A DNA stretch of 16,622 bases. Origin: Pseudomonadota bacterium. GTDB lineage: Bacteria; Pseudomonadota; Alphaproteobacteria; Rhizobiales; Beijerinckiaceae. The stretch spans positions 1 through 16,622 of the forward strand of contig JAGTAM010000403.1 of assembly GCA_023422485.1 (NCBI GenBank), read 5' to 3'. A program made the translations under genes and the position numbers. Numbering within the stretch: position 1 is the stretch's first letter; every line of letters begins with the position of its first letter. The notes under the pieces were generated by a model. The model saw only the letters and a program-made list of their open reading frames with translations, ran no database searches and had not been told where the DNA came from. This document shows positions 1 through 8,021 of this stretch, in pieces.

Positions 1-112
1 TCAGGTTCTGGCAGGGCTCGCCTTGCACGCTGCGACCGATGCGCGGCGCTGAACGTCGAATTCGGCAGGACAGGTTCGAGACCACGATGCAGACACGGCG
101 CGGCCCCTTCGC
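1..112. other. Left-edge leader; possible tail of an upstream gene
   Basis: No complete gene fits here. Two plus-strand frames run in from the left edge. One stops at 50-52; the other stops at 114-116, where TGA overlaps the ATG of the permease gene in an ATGA arrangement typical of operons. The first has the more usual codon choice for this genome; the second has the more operon-like junction. A binding-protein gene would be the expected neighbour of this kind of transporter, but neither short tail can be recognised as one. No good Shine-Dalgarno sequence is visible before position 113. Confidence 0.25.
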
Positions 113-952
113 ATGAGCCTCACCACCGTTCTCTCCGAAGAGTCCGAAGCGACGGGCGCTCCCGCGCGTCGAGCCGCGCTTCTCGGCGGCGGGGCGCGGC
201 TCGCGCTCGGCCTGCTGCTGCCTCTCGCCCTCGCGCTCGGCTGGGAGATCGCGGTTGCGGCCGGGCTCGCCTCCGGGCGCCTGCTGCCGCCGCCGAGCCG
301 GGTCGCTGCCGCGCTCTGGGCACTCGCGGCATCGGGCGAACTCTGGACCCATGTCGAGGCGACCCTGATCCGCGTCGGCCTCGGCTTCGCCTTCGGGGCG
401 GGTGCCGGCATCCTCGCGGGCGCGCTCACCGCGACCCTGCCCGCGCTGCGGTGGCTGGTCGATCCGAGCCTCCAAGCCCTGCGCGCGGTGCCCTCCCTCG
501 CCTGGGTGCCGCTGTTCATCCTGTGGTTCGGCATCTTGGAGACGCCGAAGGTGGCCCTCATCGCCGTCGGCGTGTTCTTCCCCGTCTATATCGGCGTGGC
601 CGGTGCCATCGCCTCGGTCGATCGCAAGCTGGTGGAAGTCGGCCGCATCTTCCGCCTCTCGAAGGCCGCGCTTGCCCGGCGCATCCTCCTGCCGGCCGTG
701 CTGCCGGCGACGCTGACGGCTCTGCGCACCGGGCTTGGCCTCGGCTTCCTGTTCGTGGTGGCCGCCGAGCTGATGGGCGCCTCCGAGGGCCTCGGCTACC
801 TGCTCCTCGACGGCCAGCAATTCAGCAAGCCGGATCAGATCCTGGCCGCGATCATCAGCTTCGCCGTCGTCGGCAAGGCGGCCGACGCCGTGCTCGTCGC
901 GCTCACCAGCCCGCTGGTGCGCTGGCAGGACACCGCGCGGGAGACGCTGTGA
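113..952 (+). CDS. ABC transporter permease, sulfonate/nitrate/taurine (SsuC/TauC-like) type
   Basis: This is an inner-membrane permease of the NitT/TauT importer family (binding-protein-dependent transport, BPD_transp_1 fold), 279 residues, the normal length. A cytoplasmic N-terminus of about 28 residues is followed by a first helix rich in Leu/Ala (about 29-51), then the family-typical segment LLPPPSRV before the core domain. The core carries several hydrophobic helices, the segment RAVPSLAWVPLFILWFG, and an EAA-type loop around EVGRIFRLSKAALARRILLPA that contacts the ATPase. The ATG at 113 is the only ATG or GTG start between the in-frame stop at 50-52 and the first helix, although no clear ribosome site precedes it. 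The ATPase gene follows after 7 bp, so the two are one operon. The substrate cannot be deduced: sulfonates, taurine, nitrate and thiamine precursors are all known for relatives. Confidence 0.93.
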   Translation: MSLTTVLSEESEATGAPARRAALLGGGARLALGLLLPLALALGWEIAVAAGLASGRLLPPPSRVAAALWALAASGELWTHVEATLIRVGLGFAFGAGAGILAGALTATLPALRWLVDPSLQALRAVPSLAWVPLFILWFGILETPKVALIAVGVFFPVYIGVAGAIASVDRKLVEVGRIFRLSKAALARRILLPAVLPATLTALRTGLGLGFLFVVAAELMGASEGLGYLLLDGQQFSKPDQILAAIISFAVVGKAADAVLVALTSPLVRWQDTARETL

Positions 953-959
953 GCCTGCC

Positions 960-1739
960 ATGCTGAGCATTCAGACTCTCTCCAAGACCTATGCCGACGG
1001 CACCCGCGCGCTGGAGGGCATCGACCTCGCCGTGCCGAATGCCGAGATCGTCGCGCTGATCGGCGGCTCCGGCTGTGGCAAGACCACGCTCCTGCGCCTC
1101 ATTGCCGGGCTCGACCGGCCGAGCGCCGGCCGGATCGCGCTGGACGGCGAGCCGATCACCGGGCCGCATCCCGGCGTCGGCCTAGTGTTCCAGGAGCCGC
1201 GCCTGCTGCCTTGGCTGACGGTGGCCGACAATGTCGGTTTCGGTATCGAGCATCTGCCGAGGCGCGAGCGGCGGGAACGCGTCGCCCACGCCCTGGAGCG
1301 GGTCGGCCTCGCCGAGCATGCCGGGCGTTGGCCCCGCGAACTGTCCGGCGGGCAGCAGCAGCGCGTCTCGATCGCCCGCGCCTTCGTCGCCAGCCCGCGG
1401 GTGCTGCTCCGCGACGAGCCGTTCTCGGCTCTCGACGCCTTCACCCGCAAGGACCTCCACCGCCATCTCCTCGCCCTGTGGGAAGAGGTGCGGCCGACGG
1501 TGCTGATCGTCACCCATGATGTCGCCGAGGCGGTGGCGCTCGCCGACCGCGCCATCGTCATGCGCCCGCGCCCCGGCCGCCTCGACGAGACGGTGGCCCT
1601 GCCGCTGCGCCGTCCGCGTGACCCGGCGGCGCCGACGAGCGAGGCGGCGACGCGCGCGATCCTCTCCGCCCTCGATCATTCGCTGCGCCCACGCGACGCC
1701 TCCCGTGCACCGGAACTGACAGGCGGCAGCTCGTTCTGA
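960..1739 (+). CDS. ABC transporter ATP-binding protein, SsuB/TauB-like
   Basis: This is the cytoplasmic ATPase partner of the preceding permease, 259 residues. In order it shows Walker A GGSGCGKT (35-42), the Q-loop Gln78 in VFQEPRLLPW (typical of the nitrate/sulfonate/taurine group), the signature LSGGQ (128-132), Walker B with catalytic D152-E153, the D-loop SALD, and the switch His186 in VTHD. The odd point is Arg151 directly before the Walker B Asp (VLLRDEP), where the family nearly always has a hydrophobic residue such as Leu. All other catalytic residues are intact, so the protein may still work. The gene starts 7 bp after the permease stop. The last 25 residues or so are polar and not conserved in kind. 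Confidence 0.94.
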   Translation: MLSIQTLSKTYADGTRALEGIDLAVPNAEIVALIGGSGCGKTTLLRLIAGLDRPSAGRIALDGEPITGPHPGVGLVFQEPRLLPWLTVADNVGFGIEHLPRRERRERVAHALERVGLAEHAGRWPRELSGGQQQRVSIARAFVASPRVLLRDEPFSALDAFTRKDLHRHLLALWEEVRPTVLIVTHDVAEAVALADRAIVMRPRPGRLDETVALPLRRPRDPAAPTSEAATRAILSALDHSLRPRDASRAPELTGGSSF

Positions 1740-1790
1740 GATGACGCGGGGGCGTGAAAACCGCTAAGCCCGGCCCCGTCAGAAGAAACC

Positions 1791-1795
1791 GGAGG
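1791..1795 (+). promoter_or_regulatory. Ribosome binding site of the OsmC-family gene
   Basis: GGAGG lies 6 bases before the ATG at 1802. It favours that start over the in-frame ATG at 1754, which would add 16 basic residues lacking any family resemblance and has no comparable site. Confidence 0.75.
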
Positions 1796-1801
1796 AACTC
1801 C

Positions 1802-2311
1802 ATGGACGCCAACGCCCTGCGCGCTCACCAGCCCCCGCTCAAGAACAAGTACCGCGAGACGCCGGATTCCGCCGTCATCACCCTGAAGGCGAAGGGGGCG
1901 CTGGACGACACCAGCATCGCCTGCAAGGTCGAGACCGGCCGCGCCCTCGCGGTCGCCGGCCTGCATCCCGCCCCCGGCGGATCGGGCGCCGAACTCTGCT
2001 CCGGCGACATGCTGCTGGAGGCGCTCGTCGCCTGCGCGGGCGTGACGGTGAAGGCGGTGGCGACCGCGCTGGAGATCCCGCTCAAGGCCGGCACGGTCAG
2101 CGCAGAGGGCGACCTCGACTTCCGCGGCACGCTCGGTGTCGACAAGGAGGCGCCGGTAGGCTTCCGCGCCATCCGCTTGACGTTCGACCTCGACACCGAC
2201 GCGCCCCAGGAGAAGCTCGACCAGCTCCTGAAGCTGACCGAGCGCTACTGCGTCGTGTTCCAGACCCTCAACCACAAGCCGGAATTGACGGTGAACGCCT
2301 CGCGCTCCTGA
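1802..2311 (+). CDS. OsmC family protein (thiol-dependent peroxidase-like)
   Basis: This 169-residue cytoplasmic protein belongs to the OsmC/Ohr superfamily, whose members reduce organic hydroperoxides with a pair of reactive cysteines. The first Cys is C78 in LLEALVACAGVTVKAVA, at the start of the central helix, which fits the family pattern of a hydrophobic helix with ALxxC. The second is C150 in RYCVVFQTL, matching the family C-x-V-x-x-TL motif. Both are present, so activity is likely, though the substrate is unknown. Two further cysteines, C41 and C66, are not the family pair. It is more like the general OsmC/YhfA branch than Ohr proper. It follows the ABC ATPase by 62 bp and precedes a response regulator by 26 bp, so it could be cotranscribed with the two-component genes; a redox link would be an inference only. 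Confidence 0.88.
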   Translation: MDANALRAHQPPLKNKYRETPDSAVITLKAKGALDDTSIACKVETGRALAVAGLHPAPGGSGAELCSGDMLLEALVACAGVTVKAVATALEIPLKAGTVSAEGDLDFRGTLGVDKEAPVGFRAIRLTFDLDTDAPQEKLDQLLKLTERYCVVFQTLNHKPELTVNASRS

Positions 2312-2337
2312 GCGGCGAGGCCTATCTGTCGGGCGTC

Positions 2338-3036
2338 ATGCGCCTGCTCATCATCGAGGACGACCGCGAGGCCGCCGCCTATCTGGTCAAAGCGTTCCGG
2401 GAAGCCGGGCACGCCGTGGACCATGCCGGCGACGGCCTCGACGGCTATGCGCTCGCCCGCGAGGGCGATTACGACGTTCTGATCGTCGATCGCATGCTGC
2501 CGAAGCTCGACGGGCTCTCGCTCGTGCGCTCCCTGCGCGAGCAGGCGATCACCACTCCGGTCCTGATCCTCTCGGCGCTCGGTCAGGTGGACGACCGGGT
2601 GAAGGGCTTGCGGGCCGGCGGCGACGACTATCTTCCCAAACCTTACGCTTTCTCCGAGCTTCTCGCCCGCACCGAGGTGCTGGCGCGCCGCCGCACGGCA
2701 GCGACCGGCCAGAGCGAGGCCACCGCCTACCGCGTCGGCGATCTCGAACTCGACCGGCTCTCGCACCGGGTGACGCGGGCGGACCGCGAGATCGTGCTGC
2801 AGCCGCGCGAATTCCGGCTGCTGGAATACCTCATGCGCCATGCCGGGCAGGTCGTGACTCGGACGATGCTCATGGAGCATGTCTGGGACTATCACTTCGA
2901 TCCGCAAACCAACGTCATCGACGTTCACGTCTCGCGGCTGCGCTCGAAGATCGATCGCGGCTTCGAGCATCCGATGATCCATACCGTCCGCGGTGCCGGC
3001 TACGTCATCCGGCCGGAGGAGCCGCAGGCCCCGTGA
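2338..3036 (+). CDS. Response regulator, OmpR/PhoB family
   Basis: This 232-residue DNA-binding regulator has an N-terminal receiver domain (1-120) and a C-terminal winged helix (about 130-227). Receiver residues are complete: acidic D8/D9, phospho-acceptor D51 in LIVDRMLP, switch S79 in LILSALG and K101 in YLPKPY. The output domain shows the OmpR-type start LQPREFRLLEYLMRH, the recognition region NVIDVHVSRLRSKID and the terminal wing HTVRGAGYVI. The ATG at 2338 gives the standard receiver start, though its ribosome site is weak. The sensor kinase gene begins with GTG inside its last codons (GTGA at 3033-3036), so the pair is translationally coupled. The subfamily resembles TctD/QseB-like regulators; target genes cannot be told from this window. 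Confidence 0.96.
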   Translation: MRLLIIEDDREAAAYLVKAFREAGHAVDHAGDGLDGYALAREGDYDVLIVDRMLPKLDGLSLVRSLREQAITTPVLILSALGQVDDRVKGLRAGGDDYLPKPYAFSELLARTEVLARRRTAATGQSEATAYRVGDLELDRLSHRVTRADREIVLQPREFRLLEYLMRHAGQVVTRTMLMEHVWDYHFDPQTNVIDVHVSRLRSKIDRGFEHPMIHTVRGAGYVIRPEEPQAP

Positions 3037-4460
3037 GCCCGGCCGCATCGCCGCCGCAGGACGGGGTCCTCGCGCGTCTGGGAAAGATCTTCCGCACGAC
3101 GGCCTTCAAGCTGTCGCTCGCCTACCTCGTTCTGTTCGCGGTGCTGGCCTCGCTCGGACTCGGATACGTCGCCTGGAACGCGCGCCGCGTGCTCGACGAT
3201 CAGATCGTCTCGACCATCGATGCCGAGATCAACGGCCTGTCGGAGCAGTACACGGCGGGCGGTCTGCGCCGGCTCATCGCGGTGGTGGAGCGGCGCGCCA
3301 AGGAACCCGGTGCCTCGCTCTATCTCGTCACCACGCCGGCCGGCGAGCACATCGTCGGCAATGTCAGCCGCGTCTCGCCCGACATCCTCGCCCGGCCGGG
3401 CCAGTACGAGGGCTACTACGGCCGCGGCTCCGAAGCGGACCAGGGCGAGCACCGCGCGATCATGCGCGTCTTCAACCTCGCCGGCGGCTTTCGCCTCCTG
3501 GTCGGCCGCGACACCGAGGAGCGCGACCGCCTGCGCGCGGCGATCGGCAACACCTTCGGCTCCTCGCTCGCGCTGGTGGTGGTGCTCGGCGTGCTCGGCG
3601 GCTGGTTCGTGGCGAGCCGCGTCCTGAAGCGCGTGGATGACATGACCGAGACGACCCGCACCATCATGGCGGGCGATCTCGACGGGCGCCTGCGGGTCGC
3701 CGGCACCGGAGACGAGCTGGACCGCCTCGCGCAGAACCTGAACCTGATGCTGGAACGCATCGGCGAGCTCATGCGCGGCATGAAGGAGGTCTCCGACAAC
3801 ATCGCCCACGACCTCAAGACGCCGCTCACGCGCCTGCGCAACCGCGCCGACGAGGCCCTGCGCACGGCTGAGACGCCGGAGGCCCTGCGCACGGCGATGG
3901 AAGGCGTGATCGAGGACAGCGACGGGTTGATCCGGGTGTTCAATGCGCTGCTCACCATCGCCCGCCTGGAGGCCGGCAACGCGCCCGAGAGCGTGCGTCG
4001 CTTCGATGCCGGTGAGGTGGTGCGGGAGGTGGTCGAACTCTACGAGCCGGTGGCCGAGGACCGGGGCCTGAGCCTGACCGTCTGCACGGAGCAAGATCTT
4101 TTCCTCGATGGCAACCGCGAGCTGGTGGGCCAAGCCATCGCCAACCTCCTCGACAACGCCATCAAGTACGGCGCGCAGTCACCCGAGACCGGTCCGCAGA
4201 CGATCTCGGTGAGCGCCGTGCGGGCCGGCGGCGTCATCCGGCTCACTGTGGCGGATCGCGGCCCCGGCATCCCGGAAGGGGAGCGCGGACGGGTGCTCGA
4301 CCGCTTCGTGCGGCTCGACGCGGCCCGTTCACGTCCCGGCTTCGGCCTGGGGCTGAGCCTCGTCAACGCCGTCGCCCGGCTTCACGCCGGAAGCCTCGAG
4401 CTTGCCGATAACCGACCAGGCCTCGCCGTCACGCTGAGTCTTCCGTCCGGCGCGGCTTAG
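3033..4460 (+). CDS. Sensor histidine kinase, HAMP/HisKA/HATPase type
   Basis: This inner-membrane sensor has 475 residues and pairs with the upstream regulator. A short cytoplasmic tail leads to a first helix (about 25-48), a periplasmic sensor region of some 125 residues (about 50-174) with no recognised domain, a second helix (about 175-197) and a HAMP linker (about 198-250). The phospho-accepting His259 sits in NIAHDLKTPLTRLRN. The ATP-binding domain has the N box with N371 and N375 (NLLDNAIKYG), the G1 box DRGPGIPEG (D408), the F box VLDRFVRLD and the G2 box GFGLGLSLV (436-444), so it should be active. It starts with GTG overlapping the regulator's stop codon. A perfect 17-bp direct repeat at 3852-3868 and 3879-3895 encodes EALRTA twice in the region after the first helix of the dimerisation hairpin. 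The signal sensed is unknown. Confidence 0.96.
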   Translation: MSPAASPPQDGVLARLGKIFRTTAFKLSLAYLVLFAVLASLGLGYVAWNARRVLDDQIVSTIDAEINGLSEQYTAGGLRRLIAVVERRAKEPGASLYLVTTPAGEHIVGNVSRVSPDILARPGQYEGYYGRGSEADQGEHRAIMRVFNLAGGFRLLVGRDTEERDRLRAAIGNTFGSSLALVVVLGVLGGWFVASRVLKRVDDMTETTRTIMAGDLDGRLRVAGTGDELDRLAQNLNLMLERIGELMRGMKEVSDNIAHDLKTPLTRLRNRADEALRTAETPEALRTAMEGVIEDSDGLIRVFNALLTIARLEAGNAPESVRRFDAGEVVREVVELYEPVAEDRGLSLTVCTEQDLFLDGNRELVGQAIANLLDNAIKYGAQSPETGPQTISVSAVRAGGVIRLTVADRGPGIPEGERGRVLDRFVRLDAARSRPGFGLGLSLVNAVARLHAGSLELADNRPGLAVTLSLPSGAA

Positions 4461-4465
4461 CCGCG
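4451..4465. terminator. Hairpin over the kinase stop codon, possible bidirectional terminator
   Basis: CGCGGC-TTA-GCCGCG forms a perfect 6-bp stem with a 3-base loop, overlapping the TAG at 4458-4460. It lies between two converging genes, the expected place for a shared terminator, but no T-tract follows on either strand, so the call is weak. Confidence 0.25.
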
Positions 4466-4471
4466 GGGATC

Positions 4472-4687
4472 TCAGTTGAGGAAATTGCGTACGCCGTCGG
4501 GATCGGCGAGCGTCATCTGCGGACTGCCGGGCAGAGCGAAGACCACCAGCAGGACCGCGAGCGTGACCGTGGCCAGTCCCAGCACCGCTCCGAGCCGCTG
4601 CGAATCGAATCGGCGGCTCGCGATCAGCGCGCAACCGAGCGTGAAGATCGCGGCCTCGGCGAAGGGAAACAGGTTGCTGCTGCTCAT
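4472..4687 (-). CDS. Small membrane protein of unknown function
   Basis: This 71-residue protein was not recognised. It has two likely membrane helices: about residues 8-24 (FAEAAIFTLGCALIASR) and about 34-54 (LGAVLGLATVTLAVLLVVF), joined by a short basic loop (RRFDSQR). The tail after LPGSPQ is polar. Third codon positions are strongly G/C, as in the neighbouring genes, which supports real coding. The start chosen is the ATG at 4687, just before MSSSNLFPF; a GAAAG stretch about 8 bases upstream is a weak ribosome site. An in-frame ATG at 4768 would add 27 mostly polar residues and is less likely. The gene converges on the histidine kinase with 11 bp between stop codons, so it has its own promoter in the 4688-5007 gap. 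Confidence 0.62.
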   Translation of the reverse strand: MSSSNLFPFAEAAIFTLGCALIASRRFDSQRLGAVLGLATVTLAVLLVVFALPGSPQMTLADPDGVRNFLN

Positions 4688-5007
4688 CGATTCACTTTCG
4701 TCGTCGGTTGCCGAGTCGTCCGCCGAAGGTGCTACGGAAAGGTGCCCCTTCAGCCACGCCGGGTTCAACCATCGAGCGGCCAGACCGCTCCCGCAATACG
4801 GCTCAGCGATCGCCTCATGTCAGGACGGCTGGTCCGCCGAAAAATTCCGTATCCGTCGCTTGGCGGCGCGTTTCGGACCGGCGTCGCGGAGCACGTGAGC
4901 CGTTGCGAGCCCTGGAAGCCCCTTGGCAGAACTCGATTTGCGCGTTTCATGGGCAGAAGCCGCGGTCCGACAGCGATGCGGACGCTTCAAAGCGAAAAAG
5001 GGACGGC
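4688..5007. other. 320-bp divergent gap upstream of glnE and the small membrane gene
   Basis: This gap separates the starts of two divergent genes and should hold both promoters, but I see no convincing -35/-10 pair. The open frame of glnE extends up to 4708, yet that part is Arg/Pro/Ser-rich with irregular codon choice and looks non-coding. The decamer GTCCGCCGAA occurs twice, around 4718 and 4831, with no evident function. Confidence 0.4.
4998..5003 (+). promoter_or_regulatory. Ribosome binding site of glnE
   Basis: AAGGGA ends 4 bases before the ATG at 5008. It decides the glnE start against the longer open frame from 4708. Confidence 0.6.
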
Positions 5008-7971
5008 ATGGGCAGGCGAAACGACGGGCCTTCTGCCCGCGACGACGGCACGACCTCCCTGATTGCGCGCTTGGGACAGGCCCCACCGCTCACGAACCCC
5101 GAGGCGGCGCAGGCGCGTTTGGCCGACATCGACGACGCGCTTCCCCCCGCCCTGCGCGAGGGCGCGGGGCGGGACCTCCTCGCGGCGCTCGCCGACCATT
5201 CGACCTTCCTCTGGTCCCTGGCCTCGCGCGATCCCGCGCGGCTGGTGCGCCTTTTCGATGAAGCCCCGGAGGCCGCGGACGCCCGCATCATCGCGGCCCA
5301 GCGCGCCGCCGGACGGGCGGGGGAGGGCGCGGCGCCCGATCTCGACGCGGTCGGCAAGATCCTGCGCCGCAACCGCGCCGAGCACGCGCTCCTCGTGGCA
5401 CTCGCCGATATCGGCGGGGTCTGGTCGCTGGAGCGCGTGACCGCCGCGCTCTCCGATTTCGCCGATGCCTCGGTCTCGGCGGCCGTCGATGCCATGCTGC
5501 TCCAGGCCGCCGCCGCCGGTCGTTTCCTGCCGAAGGACCGGGACGAGCCGCAGGCGGGTTCGGGGCTCGTCGTACTGGGTCTCGGCAAGCTCGGCGGACG
5601 CGAGCTGAACTATTCGAGCGACATTGACCTGATCGTCTTCTTCGATCCCGAGACCGCGCCCCTGAAGGAGGGGCTGGAGCCGACGCCGTTCTTCACGAAG
5701 CTGGCGCAGGGCGCAGCCAAGCTGCTGCAGGAGCGCACCCGCGACGGCTACGTCCACCGTGTGGATTACCGCCTGCGCCCCGATCCGGGCTCGACGCCGA
5801 CCGCCATGAGTCTCTCCTCGGCCTACGTCTATTACGAGACCACAGGGCAGAACTGGGAGCGGGCGGCCTTCATCAAGGCCCGCGCCATCGCCGGCGACAT
5901 TCCCGTCGGCGAGCGGTTTCTCGCCGACCTCACACCCTTCGTCTGGCGCAAGTATTTCGACTTCGCCGCGATCGCCGACGTGCACGCCATGAAGCGGCAG
6001 ATCCACGCCGTGCGCGGGCACGAGGCGCTTGCGGTCGCCGGCCACGACATCAAGCTCGGCCGCGGCGGCATCCGCGAGATCGAGTTCTTCGTTCAGACCC
6101 AGCAACTCGTCTTCGGTGGACGGCGTCCGAGGTTGCGCGGGCGCTCGACCGTGCCGATGCTGGCCAGCCTGCACGAGGACGGCTGGATCTCGGTGCAGGC
6201 GCGGGACGAGCTGACCGAGGCCTATTCCTTCCTGCGCACGATCGAGCATCGCCTGCAGATGGTGCGCGACGAGCAGACCCAGCGCCTGCCGACCGACCGG
6301 GCCGAGCTGGAGAATTTTGCGCGCTTTGCCGGATATCCGGATCTTGCCGGCTTCGAGGCGGCCCTGCTCACCCATGCCCGCCGGGTGCAGGCGCATTACG
6401 CCCTGCTGTTCGAGGCGGGGCCCGAGCTCTCCTCGGAGGGGGGCGACCTCGTCTTCAGCGGTGCCGCCGACGATCCAGCGACGCTGGCGACCCTGCAAAG
6501 CCTCGGCTTCCGCGATCCGGAGCGTGTGACCGACACCGTGCGCGGCTGGCATTTCGGCCGCCGTGCGGCGGTTCGTAGCCCCCGTGCCCGCGAAGTGCTG
6601 ACCGAACTGGTCCCCGCCCTCATCAAGGCGCTCTCCGGCACGCCCGATCCGGATGCGGCTCTGGCCAATCTCGATCGCGCCTTCGGCCGCATGCCGGCGG
6701 CGGTGGAGCTTCTGACCATCCTGCGCGAGCACGAGCGCCTGCGGCTGCTCTTCGCCGACCTGCTCGGCAGCGCCCCGCGGCTCGCGGGCACGGTCGCGTT
6801 CTCGCCGCACGTGCTCGACGCGGTGATCGACCCCGACTTAGTCGATCCCACCGTCGATGCGGCGGCGATCGCCGCGCATTACCGTGCTCTGCTCGGCCGG
6901 CCCGACAGCCACGAGGTGTTCCTCGACCGCAGCCGCGACGCCGCGCGCCAGCTTCGCTTCCTCACCGGCGCCCGGATGCTCTCGGGCATCCTTACCCCAC
7001 AGGCGGCGGGCTGCGCCTTCTCGGCGATCGCGGATGCCGCCGTCGCGACCGCCCTGGAGGCCGTCTCAGAGACCTTCTTCGCCGATCACGGGGAGATACC
7101 GGGAGGCCGCATGGTCGTGCTCGGCTATGGCCGGCTCGGCTCGCGTCAGCTCACGGCCGAATCCGATCTCGACCTCGTCGTGCTCTATGATTTCGACCCG
7201 GAGAACCGCACCAGCACCGGCAAGAAACCCCTCGACGCGGCGGTGGCCTATAACCGCTTGACCCAGCGCCTCGTGGCCGCGCTCACGGCTCCGACTCGGC
7301 GCGGCCTGCTCTACGAAGTGGACCTGCGCCTACGCCCCGGCGGCGGCCAGGGTGCGACGGCGGCGCAGTTCCGCAGCTTCCGCGCCTACCAGCGCGACGA
7401 GGCCGATTTGTGGGAGCACATGGCCCTGACCCGCGCCCGCGTCATCGCCGGCGATGAGAGCCTCGCCGCGGAGGCTCAATCCGTGATCCGCGAGGCGCTG
7501 ATTCAGCCCCGCGATCCCGCCGCGGTGAACCGCTCCGTGCGAAGCATGCGCGCCACTGTTGAAGACGAGAAGGGCGACCATGGCCCCCTCGACCTCAAGC
7601 TCAGTCCCGGCGGTCTGCTCGATCTCGACTTCCTGGCGCAGGCCCTCGTGCTCGGCCATGCCCATGCCCATCCCGAGCTGATCGGCCACGATGCGCCGGA
7701 GGTGATCGCGCGGGCGGCGCAGGCCGGGCTCATCGCCGCCGACGAGGCGGAACCGCTCGACGGCGCCTACCGGTTCCTCGACGACGTGCACCACTGGCAG
7801 CGCCTGATGGTCGAGGGCGACCCGACCCAGGCCTCCGACGTGGCCCTCGCCCGCCTCGCCCGTGCCGCCAACCTGCCCGATCCGAGGGCGCTCACCGCCC
7901 GACTCGATGAGGAGCGGCGGACGGTGCGGACCATCTTCGACCGCCGTCTTGGCCAGCCGGACGCGGGGTGA
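5008..7971 (+). CDS. glnE: Bifunctional glutamine synthetase adenylyltransferase/deadenylyltransferase
   Basis: GlnE attaches AMP to glutamine synthetase to shut it down when nitrogen is plentiful and removes it when nitrogen is scarce, under control of PII and glutamine. The 987-residue protein has the family's two nucleotidyltransferase domains. The N-terminal (deadenylylating) domain carries GLGKLGGRELNYSSDIDL with catalytic D205 and D207. The C-terminal (adenylylating) domain carries GYGRLGSRQLTAESDLDL with D720 and D722. Each is followed by a helical GlnD/PII-uridylyltransferase-like segment; VDYRLRPDPGS and VDLRLRPGGGQ are the matching later motifs. Length is slightly above the roughly 945 residues of the E. 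coli enzyme. The ATG at 5008 has a ribosome site; the longer frame starting at 4708 adds 100 non-conserved residues. Neither glnA nor a PII gene is nearby. The next open frame overlaps its stop codon (GTGA at 7968). Confidence 0.97.
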   Translation: MGRRNDGPSARDDGTTSLIARLGQAPPLTNPEAAQARLADIDDALPPALREGAGRDLLAALADHSTFLWSLASRDPARLVRLFDEAPEAADARIIAAQRAAGRAGEGAAPDLDAVGKILRRNRAEHALLVALADIGGVWSLERVTAALSDFADASVSAAVDAMLLQAAAAGRFLPKDRDEPQAGSGLVVLGLGKLGGRELNYSSDIDLIVFFDPETAPLKEGLEPTPFFTKLAQGAAKLLQERTRDGYVHRVDYRLRPDPGSTPTAMSLSSAYVYYETTGQNWERAAFIKARAIAGDIPVGERFLADLTPFVWRKYFDFAAIADVHAMKRQIHAVRGHEALAVAGHDIKLGRGGIREIEFFVQTQQLVFGGRRPRLRGRSTVPMLASLHEDGWISVQARDELTEAYSFLRTIEHRLQMVRDEQTQRLPTDRAELENFARFAGYPDLAGFEAALLTHARRVQAHYALLFEAGPELSSEGGDLVFSGAADDPATLATLQSLGFRDPERVTDTVRGWHFGRRAAVRSPRAREVLTELVPALIKALSGTPDPDAALANLDRAFGRMPAAVELLTILREHERLRLLFADLLGSAPRLAGTVAFSPHVLDAVIDPDLVDPTVDAAAIAAHYRALLGRPDSHEVFLDRSRDAARQLRFLTGARMLSGILTPQAAGCAFSAIADAAVATALEAVSETFFADHGEIPGGRMVVLGYGRLGSRQLTAESDLDLVVLYDFDPENRTSTGKKPLDAAVAYNRLTQRLVAALTAPTRRGLLYEVDLRLRPGGGQGATAAQFRSFRAYQRDEADLWEHMALTRARVIAGDESLAAEAQSVIREALIQPRDPAAVNRSVRSMRATVEDEKGDHGPLDLKLSPGGLLDLDFLAQALVLGHAHAHPELIGHDAPEVIARAAQAGLIAADEAEPLDGAYRFLDDVHHWQRLMVEGDPTQASDVALARLARAANLPDPRALTARLDEERRTVRTIFDRRLGQPDAG

Positions 7972-8021
7972 GCCGATCTGCGCCTTGCGTGATCGGTTCC
8001 CAGCCCCCTAATCTGAGGGAC

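Noticed and set aside
3000..4133. Minus-strand open frame (377 residues) opposite the histidine kinase
   Set aside because: The kinase motifs on the plus strand are complete; the antisense translation has no family features.
4923..4942. Sigma-54-like promoter upstream of glnE (TTGGCAG ... TTTGCG)
   Set aside because: The distance between the GG and GC elements is 15 rather than the required 12 bases, so it does not fit the consensus.
4708..5007. A 100-residue N-terminal extension of glnE
   Set aside because: It is Arg/Ser/Pro-rich, unlike the GlnE fold, and the ATG at 5008 has its own ribosome site.
4987..6810. Long minus-strand open frame (607 residues) opposite glnE
   Set aside because: It mirrors the strongly supported glnE frame; the Arg/Gly/Glu-rich composition without domains is typical of antisense shadows in high-GC DNA.
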